NCBI GenBank assembly: GCA_950295325.1
Contig: OX485803.1
Location: 8,186,001-8,250,000, forward strand
Direction of reading: 5' to 3'
Source of the DNA: Polytrichum commune
Lineage: Eukaryota; Streptophyta; Polytrichopsida; Polytrichales; Polytrichaceae
Length of the DNA stretch: 64,000 bases
Positions 1 to 9,600 of this stretch are shown in pieces; position 1 is the stretch's first letter; each line of letters begins with the position of its first letter. The notes below the pieces were generated by a model. It was not told the origin of the DNA. It ran no database searches and was given only the letters and a program-made list of their open reading frames with translations. The position numbers and the translations under genes were made by a program.

Positions 1-117
1 TTTCCTTTACCATGGTAAGTTAACTCATGGCTAGGTTTAGTTTAATGTTTTAAATGTGGTGTAGATTATACTAAGTGTCCTAGTCTTAGTAAAAGGTTTT
101 AATCATATCTCAAAGGC

Positions 118-120
<3 letters not shown>
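1..120. other. AT-rich sequence, no gene seen
   Basis: No recognisable feature precedes the microsatellite. Confidence 0.5.

Positions 121-190
<70 letters not shown>
121..190. repeat. (AG)n microsatellite
   Basis: About 35 uninterrupted AG dinucleotides are read directly. Similar AG/CT tracts recur at 55368, 62723 and 63287. Confidence 0.98.
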
Positions 191-192
<2 letters not shown>

Positions 193-645
193 GTGACCCC
201 ATGTTGCAGTTATAACCAAGGAATATAAAACTCTAGTCACCACTACTACATTGATTGCCTATCCCGATTAGTGCATGTTATTTTTAGGAATTACATAGTG
301 CAATAATGTCTTACTCATGAGATCAATATTTACGAATGAAAGTTCAATGGGTTGTTCATACACTATAAAACAAAGATGATTTTGCTTTGTAAAATATCAC
401 ATTATCATTAAATAGTTATAGCAAATGGAATTGGCACCTCTTGTAGATGACATGGAATTGTAGATGATATGGCACCTAAGTTCCAACTCCATGTCATCTA
501 GAAGGGTTTCAACCATTCACATGATGACACGTAGCACTTTTTTTAACGGACAAAATAAAAGGTGACCCACAAGTAGGGTACTTGCTATAAATTTGACGCA
601 TCGCATAACTTACCAAAAGAAAATGAGTCAAAAAGGAAGACTCCC
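191..645. other. Intergenic, no gene seen; small imperfect inverted repeat
   Basis: The stretch holds no supported gene. An imperfect inverted repeat pairs 441-460 with 485-504 (core TAGATGACATGGA against TCCATGTCATCTA) around a loop of about 24 nt. It could be a small foldback. Confidence 0.5.
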
Positions 646-663
646 GGGGGGGGGGGGGGGGGG
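646..663. repeat. Poly-G tract (18 G)
   Basis: Eighteen consecutive G on the plus strand, about 210 bp upstream of the methyltransferase start codon. Confidence 0.97.
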
Positions 664-728
664 AAACTCAAAGCTTTTTAAGAAAGCCTTGTCAAGTGCC
701 AACGTTGGCAAAGTCAATCACCAAGACG

Positions 729-737
729 AAACCCTAA
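729..737 (+). promoter_or_regulatory. Telo box (distal) upstream of BUD23
   Basis: The 9-mer AAACCCTAA is read at this position, about 135 bp before the BUD23 start codon. Telo boxes are a known plant promoter element enriched in ribosomal-protein and ribosome-biogenesis genes, which fits the product. Activity here is inferred from the match and position. Confidence 0.5.
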
Positions 738-786
738 GTTATTGCTGGGAAGCCCTCGGTTGTGCCTCCAAGCGATGGCGAGCGCC

Positions 787-796
787 AAACCCTAAA
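787..796 (+). promoter_or_regulatory. Telo box (proximal) upstream of BUD23
   Basis: AAACCCTAAA lies about 77 bp before the start codon and is followed by two further C-rich telomere-like blocks (AAACCCC twice). It is the second telo box in this short promoter. It could also simply be part of the telomere-like sequence that recurs downstream of the gene. Confidence 0.5.
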
Positions 797-872
797 CCCC
801 AAACCCCGACTGAATTGTCTGTCGAATGACTGTTGCGAGCTGAGGGCGGAGGTCTGAGTGCGGGAGGGAGCC

Positions 873-1766
873 ATGTCGATTCGGCCGGAACGGCAAGCGC
901 CGCCGGAGGTATTCTACAACGACGTCGAAGCACGGAAATACACCACATCGTCTCGGATCATCGACATCCAGGCAAAGCTATCAGAGCGAGCATTGGAGCT
1001 TCTAGCGCTGCCAGAGGATGGGGTGTCACGGCTGCTTCTGGACATCGGGTGCGGGTCAGGGCTAAGCGGGGAGACCCTAAGCGAGCATGGCCATCAATGG
1101 ATTGGTCTGGACATTGCGGAAGCCATGCTGGACGTGGCCGTGGAGCGGGAGACTGAGGGGGACTTGCTGTTGAACGATATAGGTCAGGGTTTGCCCTTTC
1201 GACCTGGCTCCCTAGACGGAGCCATTAGCATTTCGGCTGTGCAGTGGCTGTGCAATGCGGACAAGACATGTAACCATCCCAGGCAACGGTTGAAGGAGTT
1301 TTTCGGATCGTTGTATAAGTGTTTAGCGCGGGGTGCGAGGGCTGTGCTGCAATTGTATCCAGAGAATGAAGCGCAATTGGAAATGATATCGAAGGCGGCC
1401 ATGCGGTCGGGATTCTCTGGAGGTTTGGTTGTCGATTACCCCCACAGTACGAGAGCGAAGAAATATTATCTTTGCTTGATCTGCGGGCCAGGCCATGCCA
1501 GCACTGCATTGCCTAAGGCAAAATTGGTGGAGGATGATCTTAGTGAAGGCGAGGAGGGGGATAGTGATGGCGAAGAAGCAGCATTGGGCAGTGTGAAAAT
1601 GTCGGAGAGGCAAAGACCAGTTAAGAAGCAGCGGATGGATAGCAAGAAGAATAACAAAGGTCGGTCGTGGATCCTGAAGAAGAAGGAGAAAAGGCGGCAA
1701 CGCGGTTTCGTCGACGTACCAGCTGATAGCAAATATACAGGACGCAAGAGGAAAGCGCAATTTTAG
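873..1766 (+). CDS. BUD23: 18S rRNA (guanine-N7)-methyltransferase, BUD23/WBSCR22/RID2 family
   Basis: Uninterrupted 297-codon frame. The first ATG (873, context GAGCCATGTC) gives the usual family N-terminus (MSIRPERQAPPEVFYND); an upstream in-frame GTG at 858 is unlikely to be used. SAM-binding motif I is LLLDIGCGSG at about residues 54-63, followed by the acidic motif II GLDIAEAML (78-86) and the conserved ISAVQWLCNAD (120-130). The last ~100 residues form the WBS-type C-terminal domain: an acidic linker (SEGEEGDSDGEE), then the basic tail SWILKKKEKRRQRG and YTGRKRK, which looks like a nuclear/nucleolar signal. Length fits the family (about 275-300 residues). Known role: with the TRM112 partner it methylates N7 of a conserved guanine in 18S rRNA during nuclear 40S maturation. 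It is intronless here and more GC-rich than its flanks. A retrocopy is possible, but no poly-A tail or flanking target duplication was seen. Confidence 0.95.
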   Translation: MSIRPERQAPPEVFYNDVEARKYTTSSRIIDIQAKLSERALELLALPEDGVSRLLLDIGCGSGLSGETLSEHGHQWIGLDIAEAMLDVAVERETEGDLLLNDIGQGLPFRPGSLDGAISISAVQWLCNADKTCNHPRQRLKEFFGSLYKCLARGARAVLQLYPENEAQLEMISKAAMRSGFSGGLVVDYPHSTRAKKYYLCLICGPGHASTALPKAKLVEDDLSEGEEGDSDGEEAALGSVKMSERQRPVKKQRMDSKKNNKGRSWILKKKEKRRQRGFVDVPADSKYTGRKRKAQF

Positions 1767-1819
1767 GTTTCATTGGCCAAACCTTAAACCTTAAACCCTA
1801 AACTCTAACTCTACCCCTC
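1767..1819 (+). other. BUD23 3' flank with telomere-like block
   Basis: Directly after the TAG stop comes a run of degenerate CCTTAAA/CCCTAAA units. No canonical AATAAA polyadenylation signal is present, which is not unusual for plants. The same block reappears at the head of each downstream repeat unit. Confidence 0.6.
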
Positions 1820-3530
1820 AGTTCTTAGCATGGACCTTCACGCCTCATTGTGAGTCATAGAGGTGTAATTCAGGTCATCACTTCTTCCCGAGCTCATGAT
1901 AGTGTGTATGATGTTTTTTTTTTCAACATTTGAATACTGTCATGAAGAAAGCCCACGATCACTTCGATGCGACATCTCTCCTTATGGAAAAATTCCATAA
2001 CAATTTCTAAGTTTTTTGAACTTCTCTCTCTTCATTGTTGTGCTTGCCACACTCTACAGTGGGCTCTTGCCAAGTTGACTGTGCCCTTACTTCTGTAGCG
2101 TAGACCTTCGCGCCTCTTTGTAAGTCACAGACATGGGATGTAGGCTGGAGTCGTAAACCCTAAACCCTCCTCCTTTGTTCTTTAGCATGGGACTTTTACG
2201 CCCCATTGTGAAGTCACAGAGGTGCACTTCAGGTCATCACTTCTTCCCGAGCTCATAATAGTGTGGATGATGTCTTTTTTTCAATATTGGAACACTTGTC
2301 ATGAAGAGAGCCCACGCTTTGTCAATCGTGACATCTCTCCTTATGGAAAAATTCCACAACAATTTCTAAGGTTTTTGATTTTCTTCTTTCTCTGCATTGT
2401 TGTGCATGTCACACTCTGTAGTGGGCTCTTTCCAAGTTGACTATCCTTACTTCATTAGGGTGGACCTTCATGCCTCTTCCTGAGTCACAGAGACGTAATT
2501 CAGGCCTAAATCCTAGACCTTAAACCCTAAACCCTCCTCAGTTCTTCACGCCTCATTGTAAGTCACAGAGGTGTACTCTAGGTCATCGCTTCTTAATGAG
2601 CTCATGATAGTGTGTATGGTGCTTTTTTTCTTAACATTTGAACACCGTCATGAGGTATTCTATAAATCCTCTGTTGCAACATCTCTCCTCAAAGACAAAT
2701 TTCACAACAATTTCTGTTTCTTCTCTCTTTCTGCATTGTTGTGCTTGTCACATACTGTAGTGGGCTCTTTTCAAGTTGACTGCCCTTACTTCTTTAGGGT
2801 GGACCTATGCCTCTTTATGAGTCACAGAGATGTAATTCTGGTCTGAATCCTAAACCCTCCTCCTTAGTTCTTCAGCATGGACCTTCATGCCTCATTTTCA
2901 TGTACTTTAGGTCATCACTTCTTCCTGAGCTCATGATAGTGTGTAAGATGTCTTTTTTCTTAACATATGAACACTGTCATGAAAAAATCCCATGCTTTTT
3001 CCATTGTGACTTCTCTCTGTTGAATTGGTGTGTGGTGTGTTTACTATGCGGACTTTACTGGCTGTTTTGCAAGTTGATTCACACCTCATGCTGAACTGCA
3101 GCTGTGAATTCCATGTGATGACTTGCCCATGCTAGCGCGTGATGTTTATATCTAGTATGTGAATACAGGCATGTACAAATTCCACAACAATTTCTAAGTT
3201 TATTGAAATTTGTTCTCTTTACATTGTTGTCTTAACATATGAACACTGTCATGAAAAAATCCCATGCTTTTTCCATTGTGACTTCTCTCTGTTGAATTGG
3301 TGTGTTTACTATGCGGACTTTACTGGCTGTTTTGCAAGTTGATTCACACCTCATGCTGAACTGCAGCTGTGAATTCCATGTGATGACTTGCCCATGCTAG
3401 CGCGTGATGTTTATATCTAGTATGTGAATACAGGCATGTACAAATTCCACAACAATTTCTAAGTTTATTGAAATTTGTTCTCTTTACATTGTTGTGCTTG
3501 TCACATACTGTAGCGGGATCTTTCCAAGTT
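1820..3530 (+). repeat. Degenerate tandem array amplified from the BUD23 3' flank (units ~330-365 bp)
   Basis: Unit heads GTTCTTTAGCATGG...CCTCATTG recur at about 1820, 2177, 2541 and 2867. Each is followed by the same ordered landmarks: TCATCACTTCTTCC, GCTCATGATAGTGTG, AACATTTGAACAC, GTCATGAA, CCACAACAATTTCTAAG, CATTGTTGTGCTTGTCACA and GTGGGCTCTTTCCAAGTTGA. A short CCTAAACCCT block sits at the junctions (near 2157, 2519, 2850). A related half-unit (GGTGGACCTTCATGCCTC...GAGTCACAGAG) also occurs within each unit. Short open frames share a peptide (SSLLPELMIV) only because the DNA is repeated. Confidence 0.85.
2960..3500 (+). repeat. Recent tandem duplication, ~272-bp unit, within the array
   Basis: The segment starting TAACATATGAACACTG at 2961 restarts at 3233 and is nearly identical across the unit. 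The main difference is a 6-bp GTGTGG insertion in the first copy after TTGAATTGGT. This is far more similar than neighbouring units, so it is a younger event. Confidence 0.9.
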
Positions 3531-4185
3531 GACTGAGCTACAGATGTGATTTCAGGTCAGAACTTCTCCTTTCTAAGCCCATGTTGGCAACCGAGGTTTG
3601 TTCTTTTTTAGATTATCCTTCACTTTGGATGCCAAGGGCATGTAATGTCAACCAACATACATGGAAATAAAAAGAGTGCAAATCTTGGGAGTAGGCAGTG
3701 TTGGAAGGACACCTAGTGCTGGAATGTCACAAGTTCTTCGATGTGTGGAGTTTAATATACATATTACCGAATTTATATAACTAGCAAAGATGTTCAAGAT
3801 CGTGTGCTAATAATTCCTGTGTGAAGGTTTGCTCCATCAACACGGGGGATCAGCTAGCGATTGCATGGTGACAACATAATGGTTGCCAACAATGGAGGAC
3901 CTGTAAAATGGCCTTTGTCACCGGTCACTTACTGGCAATGACCACCAGTGACTTATGCACCCAAACCAATTCTTGTCTTTGGGGACGGATGTCGTTCCAT
4001 CTCACCTTAGTGACTGGATATGACACTTCCAAACAATCTGTGCTCACCCTGAGCATCCACTAATGTGAACTACCAAATTCATTCAACAGCTGTTTGATTT
4101 TGTGGGAGATTTGGTGGTGCAGTGAGTAATATTGCGTTGATAAGTTTTTGTGAAGGGAGACGACCTGACCACCTCCTTTTGTGCT
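3531..4185. other. Intergenic, no gene seen
   Basis: No supported gene. It contains the left arm of the 48-bp inverted repeat (3770-3817). Confidence 0.5.
3770..3817 (+). repeat. Left arm of perfect 48-bp inverted repeat
   Basis: Its reverse complement is found exactly at 5585-5632, with 48 of 48 bases matching and an abrupt loss of similarity on both sides of each arm. The arms enclose 1767 bp that include part of the BUD23-flank array and a D1 family copy. No target duplication is visible, so a transposon is not proven. Confidence 0.9.
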
Positions 4186-4290
4186 TAAGAGGAAAGTGCA
4201 TTTTTAATGCAATTGCGCAACCCTTGAACCCTATCTTAATTCTTTAGCATGGATCTTCACACCTCATGGTGAGTCAGTTGTGTACTCCAG
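4186..4290 (+). pseudogene. Duplicated 3' end of BUD23 plus its 3' flank (fragment)
   Basis: AAGAGGAAAGTGCATTTTTAA at 4186 closely matches the last codons and stop of BUD23 (AAGAGGAAAGCGCAATTTTAG, 1746-1766). The alignment continues through the telomere-like block into TCTTTAGCATGGATCTTCAC. Similarity stops just upstream, so only the terminal ~7 codons were carried. The match is short and partly gapped. Confidence 0.55.
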
Positions 4291-4800
4291 GTCTAAATCC
4301 TAAACCCTCTTAGTTTTCGTTCCCTGGACTCTCACGCCTCATTGCGATTCACACAAGGTGTAATTCAGGCCATCACTTCTTCCCAAGCTCATGCTAGTGA
4401 GTATGATGTCTTTGTTTGGAACATTTGAACAGTATCATGAACAAATTCCACAATTTCTCCGTTGTGACATCTGTCTTCCTCTGGAATTGGTGTGCTTTCT
4501 ATATGGACTAAACAGGGCTGAAGCACAGCTGTAAAATCCATGTGATGACTCGTCCAACTGGTGTGGGATTCTTCATCAACTTGTGAACACTGTCGTGGAT
4601 CAGATTCCACAACAATTTTTAAGGTTTTTGACATTTCTTCTATTTTGAATTGTTGTGCTTGTCATATACTGTGGTGGGCTCTTTCCAAGTTGAATGTGAG
4701 CTACAGATGTGATTCCAGGTCAGGACCACTATTTCCTGAGCCCATGTTGCTGTGTTTAATGTGTATATCAACATTTGAACAGTGATGAACAAAGTCAACA
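4220..4800 (+). repeat. Second block of BUD23-flank repeat units
   Basis: The same ordered landmarks appear as at 1820-3530 (TTAGCATGGATCTTCACACCTCA, CATCACTTCTTCC, GCTCATGCTAGTGAG, ACAACAATTTTTAAGG, GTGGGCTCTTTCCAAGTTGA), in about two diverged units. A CCTAAACCCT block lies near 4300. Confidence 0.75.
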
Positions 4801-5048
4801 ACTTCTTGGTTCTACCTCTCTTTCTCTCTTAAAATTATATGTTTTCTAGAAATTGTGGTAGGCCCAGTTTAATTTATGGTCATAGAGGAATCTATTTGAG
4901 GCAACATCACAGCAAATGCCATGGCCTCTGATGACATTTGATTGTGAAATTGACTTCTAGTACAATGATTTTGGTTTTAATCGAGAATGCTTACATTTTG
5001 TTCAGTGTGATGATGGAATGCAGCTGCTTTGGTTGATGTAAGGAAGGT
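4801..5048. other. No feature seen
   Basis: AT-rich sequence with no supported gene or repeat relationship. Confidence 0.4.
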
Positions 5049-5402
5049 ACATGTGTGTTATTCGGATGCTTTTCTCTGCACTCACTTCTCGTAGGAAATG
5101 AAACATGCAATTAGTGGGAAATGATTATCAGATCCAAATTGTGCTTATACCCATTTGCCTCAGAATTTTTTGGAGTTCATATGAGTATCGTATTCATTAT
5201 CAAAGTGAAGATTTTCCTAGTCATTAACTGGTCATGTAGGTCCCCCCAAATCATGTTGAATATTGAGCCTAGAATGGTGAGCAGATTTTTAGCATGTAGT
5301 CCAATCTCTTTCAAACACATGTCTTTTTGGATGTCCATTCTTAGATTCAAATATAGGTGTCCAAATTATTGCTATGTTCGATTTAGGCACATCTGTGTAC
5401 CT
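5049..5402 (+). repeat. Dispersed repeat family D1, full-length copy
   Basis: The order GTGTGTTATT, GAAACATGCAATTAGTG, TCAGATCCAAATTGTG, CATTTGCCT, GGAGTTCATATGA, TCAAAGTGAAGAT, GGTCATGTAGGTC, TTGAGCCTAGAATGG, TAGTCCAATCTCTTTC, AAATATAGGTGTCC is shared with copies at 34019-34595 and 54717-54998 (same strand) and 36262-36600 (opposite strand). The 130-codon frame at 5121-5513 lies in this repeat and is not considered a gene. Confidence 0.8.
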
Positions 5403-5584
5403 TATGCCATTATCATGCAGTTGTATTCACAGCCTAAACTACAAGATGAGATTGACAACTGCACAATTATAAAATCATTGATGTCAGTGGCCACTGGATC
5501 TCAACAGTTTTGAGGATTTCTCATATTTACAGTATCCGAAGTATTGTGGGTACTTTCCAGCTCCAGAGACAAATCTTGGGCATT

Positions 5585-5632
5585 GGAATTATTAGCACAC
5601 GATCTTGAACATCTTTGCTAGTTATATAAATT
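5585..5632 (-). repeat. Right arm of perfect 48-bp inverted repeat
   Basis: Exact reverse complement of 3770-3817. The outer flanks of the two arms are unrelated. Confidence 0.9.
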
Positions 5633-7076
5633 CTACAGCGTTTATGGTATTTTGTGTCACTTATTATTCGAAGTTACACATTGCTCTAACTTTTTGCTAA
5701 AAATGTAAGTTTTAATCAAGTAAAGTCATTTATGTTGTATACTGTCCATACAACCTATAATCTTGTTGGTAACTAATGGAAAATATAGCAAGAAGATATA
5801 GCCCTTGTGTAAATCCATATATTAAGCGTCATGAAGTTCCATGAATGGTGTAGCATTTTTTAATGAATTATAATACCAGTGACAAATTTGCAATTGGAGT
5901 TCATACATCGCAAGGTTTGCTTGTTAAACTGCTGATTCCATGATTCATAAAGTGGTTGTTTAGGGGGTTCCAATTCAAGGTTCACCTGCACTTTGAATGG
6001 CACTTTTGTGTGTCTACTTGGATGTTAGATTGCATAAACATCAACTTAGATATGTATATTTAAACCAAATGACTAGGTGTTGCTTACTACATGAGGCTAC
6101 TAAGGTATGTGGGTGCTAAGTGCCTTGTTTGAAGAACCTTGTTGCCTGCATAACACACCTAGTTTCTTGAGAACATTTCTTCTTTCTTTTTGATCACATG
6201 TATGTCTTCAAATTTGTATTGCATTAGCAAATCTATAATGAAATGCCAACACAATCAGGTTGGTAATTGGACCTTCCCTAATTTTGTTATGGTATTAAAA
6301 AATGCACGTTTGTTAATTCCATAACTAAATACATAGGATCTCTCGAATTGTGTGCACTATTGATTGTGGAGTAATCAATAAAAATTGAAGGTGTAGTTCA
6401 GTGTCTTGTAAGCATGTATCTTTTATGGTGTTTGTTCTTTAATCCACACCTAACCACACACCAATCAAATTTAGTGTCCCATTAAGAAAAGTGACCGAAT
6501 AACACCCGCATTCATTAATCTATCAGGTATAGTTTGGCCTATAATATTTACCATAAGCAATGTAATTTTTCATCTTCTTCAAGGTTTAGGACATGTTTTT
6601 TCTGTCCCTTTTGTTCGAGAGCTGGTCCTCTATTATTTGTACATGTTGTGTAACTGGCCATGTCGTGTTGATTGAAGTTTTCCGCCTCCAAAGAGAGGCA
6701 ACACTGAGCATCTACTTCAAGGGTGGAAAATCTTATAGAAATTGCCACGATTGCATGAGTACCCTAAACTTAATTGAGTGGGAAAGCTTGCGACCCTCCT
6801 CTTAATTGCACATGATATCTCCAACTATTTTGGACTTGGGGGTCCTTCATTGCAAATCATAGATATTAAACAGTGATGTAGATTGGCGTGAGTTCCTGTT
6901 GAACATGATTTATGAAAATTTCTCCTTACCATGTAAAGGTGTGAAAGAGTTTCTTCAATCTTATAACAACAATAATATTCCTGGTGTGAATTTGAATCTG
7001 TTGGCCTTATTGTGTATCCGGGCACTCCCATGTACTAGCAATATACAGTGTAATGCCTCCCTTTCGGTTAATGTAC
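5633..7076. other. Intergenic, no gene seen
   Basis: AT-rich. Several frames of 60-70 codons overlap on both strands, none with a recognisable motif. Confidence 0.5.
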
Positions 7077-7079
7077 TTA

Positions 7080-7450
7080 GGGCCGGTTTACACTATGGAC
7101 CATGAAGTTGTCCCATGGCGATCTAAGAACGTTGATTGGCTGTTGAAGTCGTCCCGGGACAACTTCGGTTTACACTAGAGAAAAAATTGGCAGAGGGACC
7201 ATGGAGGTCGAGGTCCCCAAAATATAACTTTTTAAAGCCTAATAAATGCACTGACATGGTCCAACGGGTTTTGCATTGAGAGAGGCAAGAGAGGTGGTCC
7301 GGTAGGAAAAGGCAAGGGCCCATGGTAAAAAAATGCTTTATTTAATGTTTTTTATGAAGTCGGATCATGGAAGTCGGACCATGAACTCGTACCATTGACA
7401 AACGCCATCTTCCATGGTCTGACTTCATGGTCCATAGTGTAAACCGGCCC
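7080..7450. mobile_element. Harbinger/Tourist-like MITE with TTA target duplication
   Basis: The termini are a perfect 29-bp inverted repeat (7080-7108 against 7422-7450) beginning GGGCCGGTTTACACTATGGA. TTA lies immediately outside both ends (7077-7079 and 7451-7453), the 3-bp duplication typical of PIF/Harbinger elements. The 371-bp body has no transposase frame. An internal CGGTTTACACTAG at about 7164 repeats the terminus, suggesting an older nested or rearranged end. Confidence 0.88.
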
Positions 7451-7453
7451 TTA

Positions 7454-7794
7454 GTGTTAATCATAGAGATTTATGCACATTCTTGAAACGAGCCTCATAA
7501 TAGTAAATGTGAACTTGTGACATGGTTTTTGTAGTTTATCTAGTTTGTGAGCGTTTCTTTACATGAGTAGTTATATAGGTTGGATTCCTAGTAATAAAAC
7601 CAACACATTGTACATGTATATTTCAAATTTTTGGGCTAAGTCCTGACACTGGTACTAGTTTTAGGTATTTTGGACAAAATGCATCCTTTTGAAGAACAAT
7701 CATCTTCAAAAGCTAATGAGAAAGAGCACTTACCTACAAAGATGGAGCCCACATGTGGTTGCAATATACCCACTGCTATCAAGTACACCAAATT
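7454..7794. other. No feature seen
   Basis: AT-rich intergenic sequence with no supported gene. Confidence 0.4.
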
Positions 7795-7947
7795 GTCCTA
7801 TTAGTGTGGGTTACCATTCGGAGTTAAGTGTTGCTATAACTTGTTACTGACGTTATCATTTGTTACCAACTAACTTATATCATATTCTTTGGTGTGCATA
7901 CTGACTACTTGGGTATAAATCCAAATGGTAACCCACACTAATTCGAC
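7795..7947. mobile_element. Short MITE-like inverted-repeat element, AATTAGTGTGGG family
   Basis: Arms 7795-7822 and 7920-7947 pair at about 25 of 28 positions (core TTAGTGTGGGTTACCATT). The same terminal motif bounds the element at 60788-61037. No clear target duplication was found. Confidence 0.7.
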
Positions 7948-8744
7948 AAACAAGTGTAGTTGCATATGAGGTTGAAGTAGTTTTGGTGAAACCGTTCATT
8001 ATTGCATGCAAAAGAAGCTCAAACTTTTTAGATTACTTTGATCAAGGTTCAAAAATGAATAAAGAAAGGAAAATGGGCAAAACTGAAAGGAGATTACTTT
8101 GAACAAGGTTTCTATATGGGTAGTCATCTCTATTATTTGTTCCAATTTGTTTACCCTGTCCATGTGTAATTAAATGTAATTATACATTTGAGTATGCTAT
8201 TCTTCATTGCTGATGAGCCTCACATGCACCTATGGTATTATGGTCAGTTGAAAGTCAGTACCCTGCTACACTAAATATTGTATACAGTGTCGTTATTTGG
8301 TATTTTATGTGGTAACTTTCTAATGACACTTCATGTGAATAAGTTTACAGGTAGTGTCATGGATGGAATCTGGATGAAACCCATGCCAATCATAGAAACA
8401 AAGTTTGCTATATTACGCATCCTAACATTTCTGTAATGACATAATGTCATGGATTATTGAAATTTGGATGAAAAATCACTTAGTAAAGCACAATATTTGC
8501 AACATTGTAACTCTATAATGCCCCCTTTTTTTTAAAAGTTTTTTTTACAAGGAATTACAAACAATGTGAGGTTTACATCAAGTGTTGGTGACACTACACA
8601 GGGCGGTTTACAATCAGTATTGAGCAAGACAAATAGAATGGGTGACGCTAAATACGATATCTAGTGTGATAGGAGAAGTGAACACGAATGTCGAGGAGGC
8701 TCCAATGTGTAGTAGCATTTGAAAGTTTGAAGTTGGAACGTGGC
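7948..8744. other. Intergenic; weak 2-copy direct repeat
   Basis: No gene seen. About 8357-8410 and 8451-8505 are diverged copies (TCATGGAT...GGATGAAA...AAGTTTGC/ATATTTGC). A T-rich stretch lies near 8525-8548. Confidence 0.4.
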
Positions 8745-8762
8745 CTAGCTAGCTAGCTAGCT
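8745..8762. repeat. (CTAG)n microsatellite
   Basis: About 4.5 CTAG units, self-complementary, read directly. Confidence 0.9.
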
Positions 8763-9554
8763 ACTTCTTCTTCCATTCACCAAATCCCTCTTTTCATAAA
8801 AACTTGTGTCCTTTGTGATTCTGTCTGTCCCAGAACCAGATAGAACTAACCTGTAGTTACATCTGTGATCTGGTCAGGAACGAACTGGGCAAAAAGATCA
8901 GGACCTTCCTGGCAATTTATTAGATCCCGTCAGTTAAGAAACTGTTTTTCCCCCACTACTGTCAGTAATAAGTACGAGGGATATTTTCTCTCTCTCAATT
9001 CCATGATTTGGCTCAATCGACTAACTTCGGTTGTCAGCTTGTGTCATCACACTACAACTTCTAGGTATTATCATCGAGACTATGAACATCGAAGCTGTTC
9101 AATAAATGAGCGAATCTCAAGTTTGACCATTGAAAAAGCATTGCCGGTGATATCGGATCGTGGGACTTTTGTGGCATTCTTTGGGATTTAACTTACATGT
9201 GCTCAAGTATTGACACCATTCACACAAAAATCTAATGGCATTCGTAAGGCCACACAATTGAAGGTGCCCAAAATAGGCATATACACCTCAGTAAGTCATG
9301 TGTGCCCTTTCTTTTGCCTCTTCATTCATAATTTCATGGCACCCATAGTAATTGAGAACCGGGAAGAATGCTTCTGCCCGAAAAAAAACATTTGTCTTGA
9401 TGGCCGCTAAATTCTTTCCATGCTTCTCTTATTGAGTCACTAGCATTGTGGCAAGTTTGCCATGACCCTCCAAAATGAGATGGAATTGTAGCATACGAGT
9501 GTACCTCCCATTTATCCATGTTAGAAACTTGCTCCCTGCATGTTTTTGGTTTAT
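8763..9554. other. Intergenic, no gene seen
   Basis: A 108-codon frame at 8865-9191 has no recognisable motif and is treated as chance. Confidence 0.45.
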
Positions 9555-9600
9555 TGATTTCAGTTCACTCAACTAGACTAATTCAAGGTCATTGAAGCTC
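9555..9600 (-). repeat. Reverse-oriented fragment of the ~200-bp repeat
   Basis: ACTAGACTAATTCAAGGTCA is close to the reverse complement of TTGAATTAGTCC in the units of the array at 10001-10753, so an inverted fragment precedes the array. Confidence 0.5.

Noticed and set aside
858-872. In-frame GTG start extending BUD23 by five codons
   Set aside because: The ATG at 873 gives the conserved N-terminus, and nuclear plant genes rarely start at GTG.
1323-1760. 145-codon antisense frame over BUD23
   Set aside because: Shadow of the real coding frame on the other strand; no motif.
2222-3094. Several frames sharing the peptide SSLLPELMIV
   Set aside because: They share it because the DNA is a tandem repeat; frames break differently in each unit.
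5121-5513. 130-codon frame
   Set aside because: It lies in repeat D1, and other D1 copies do not keep it open.
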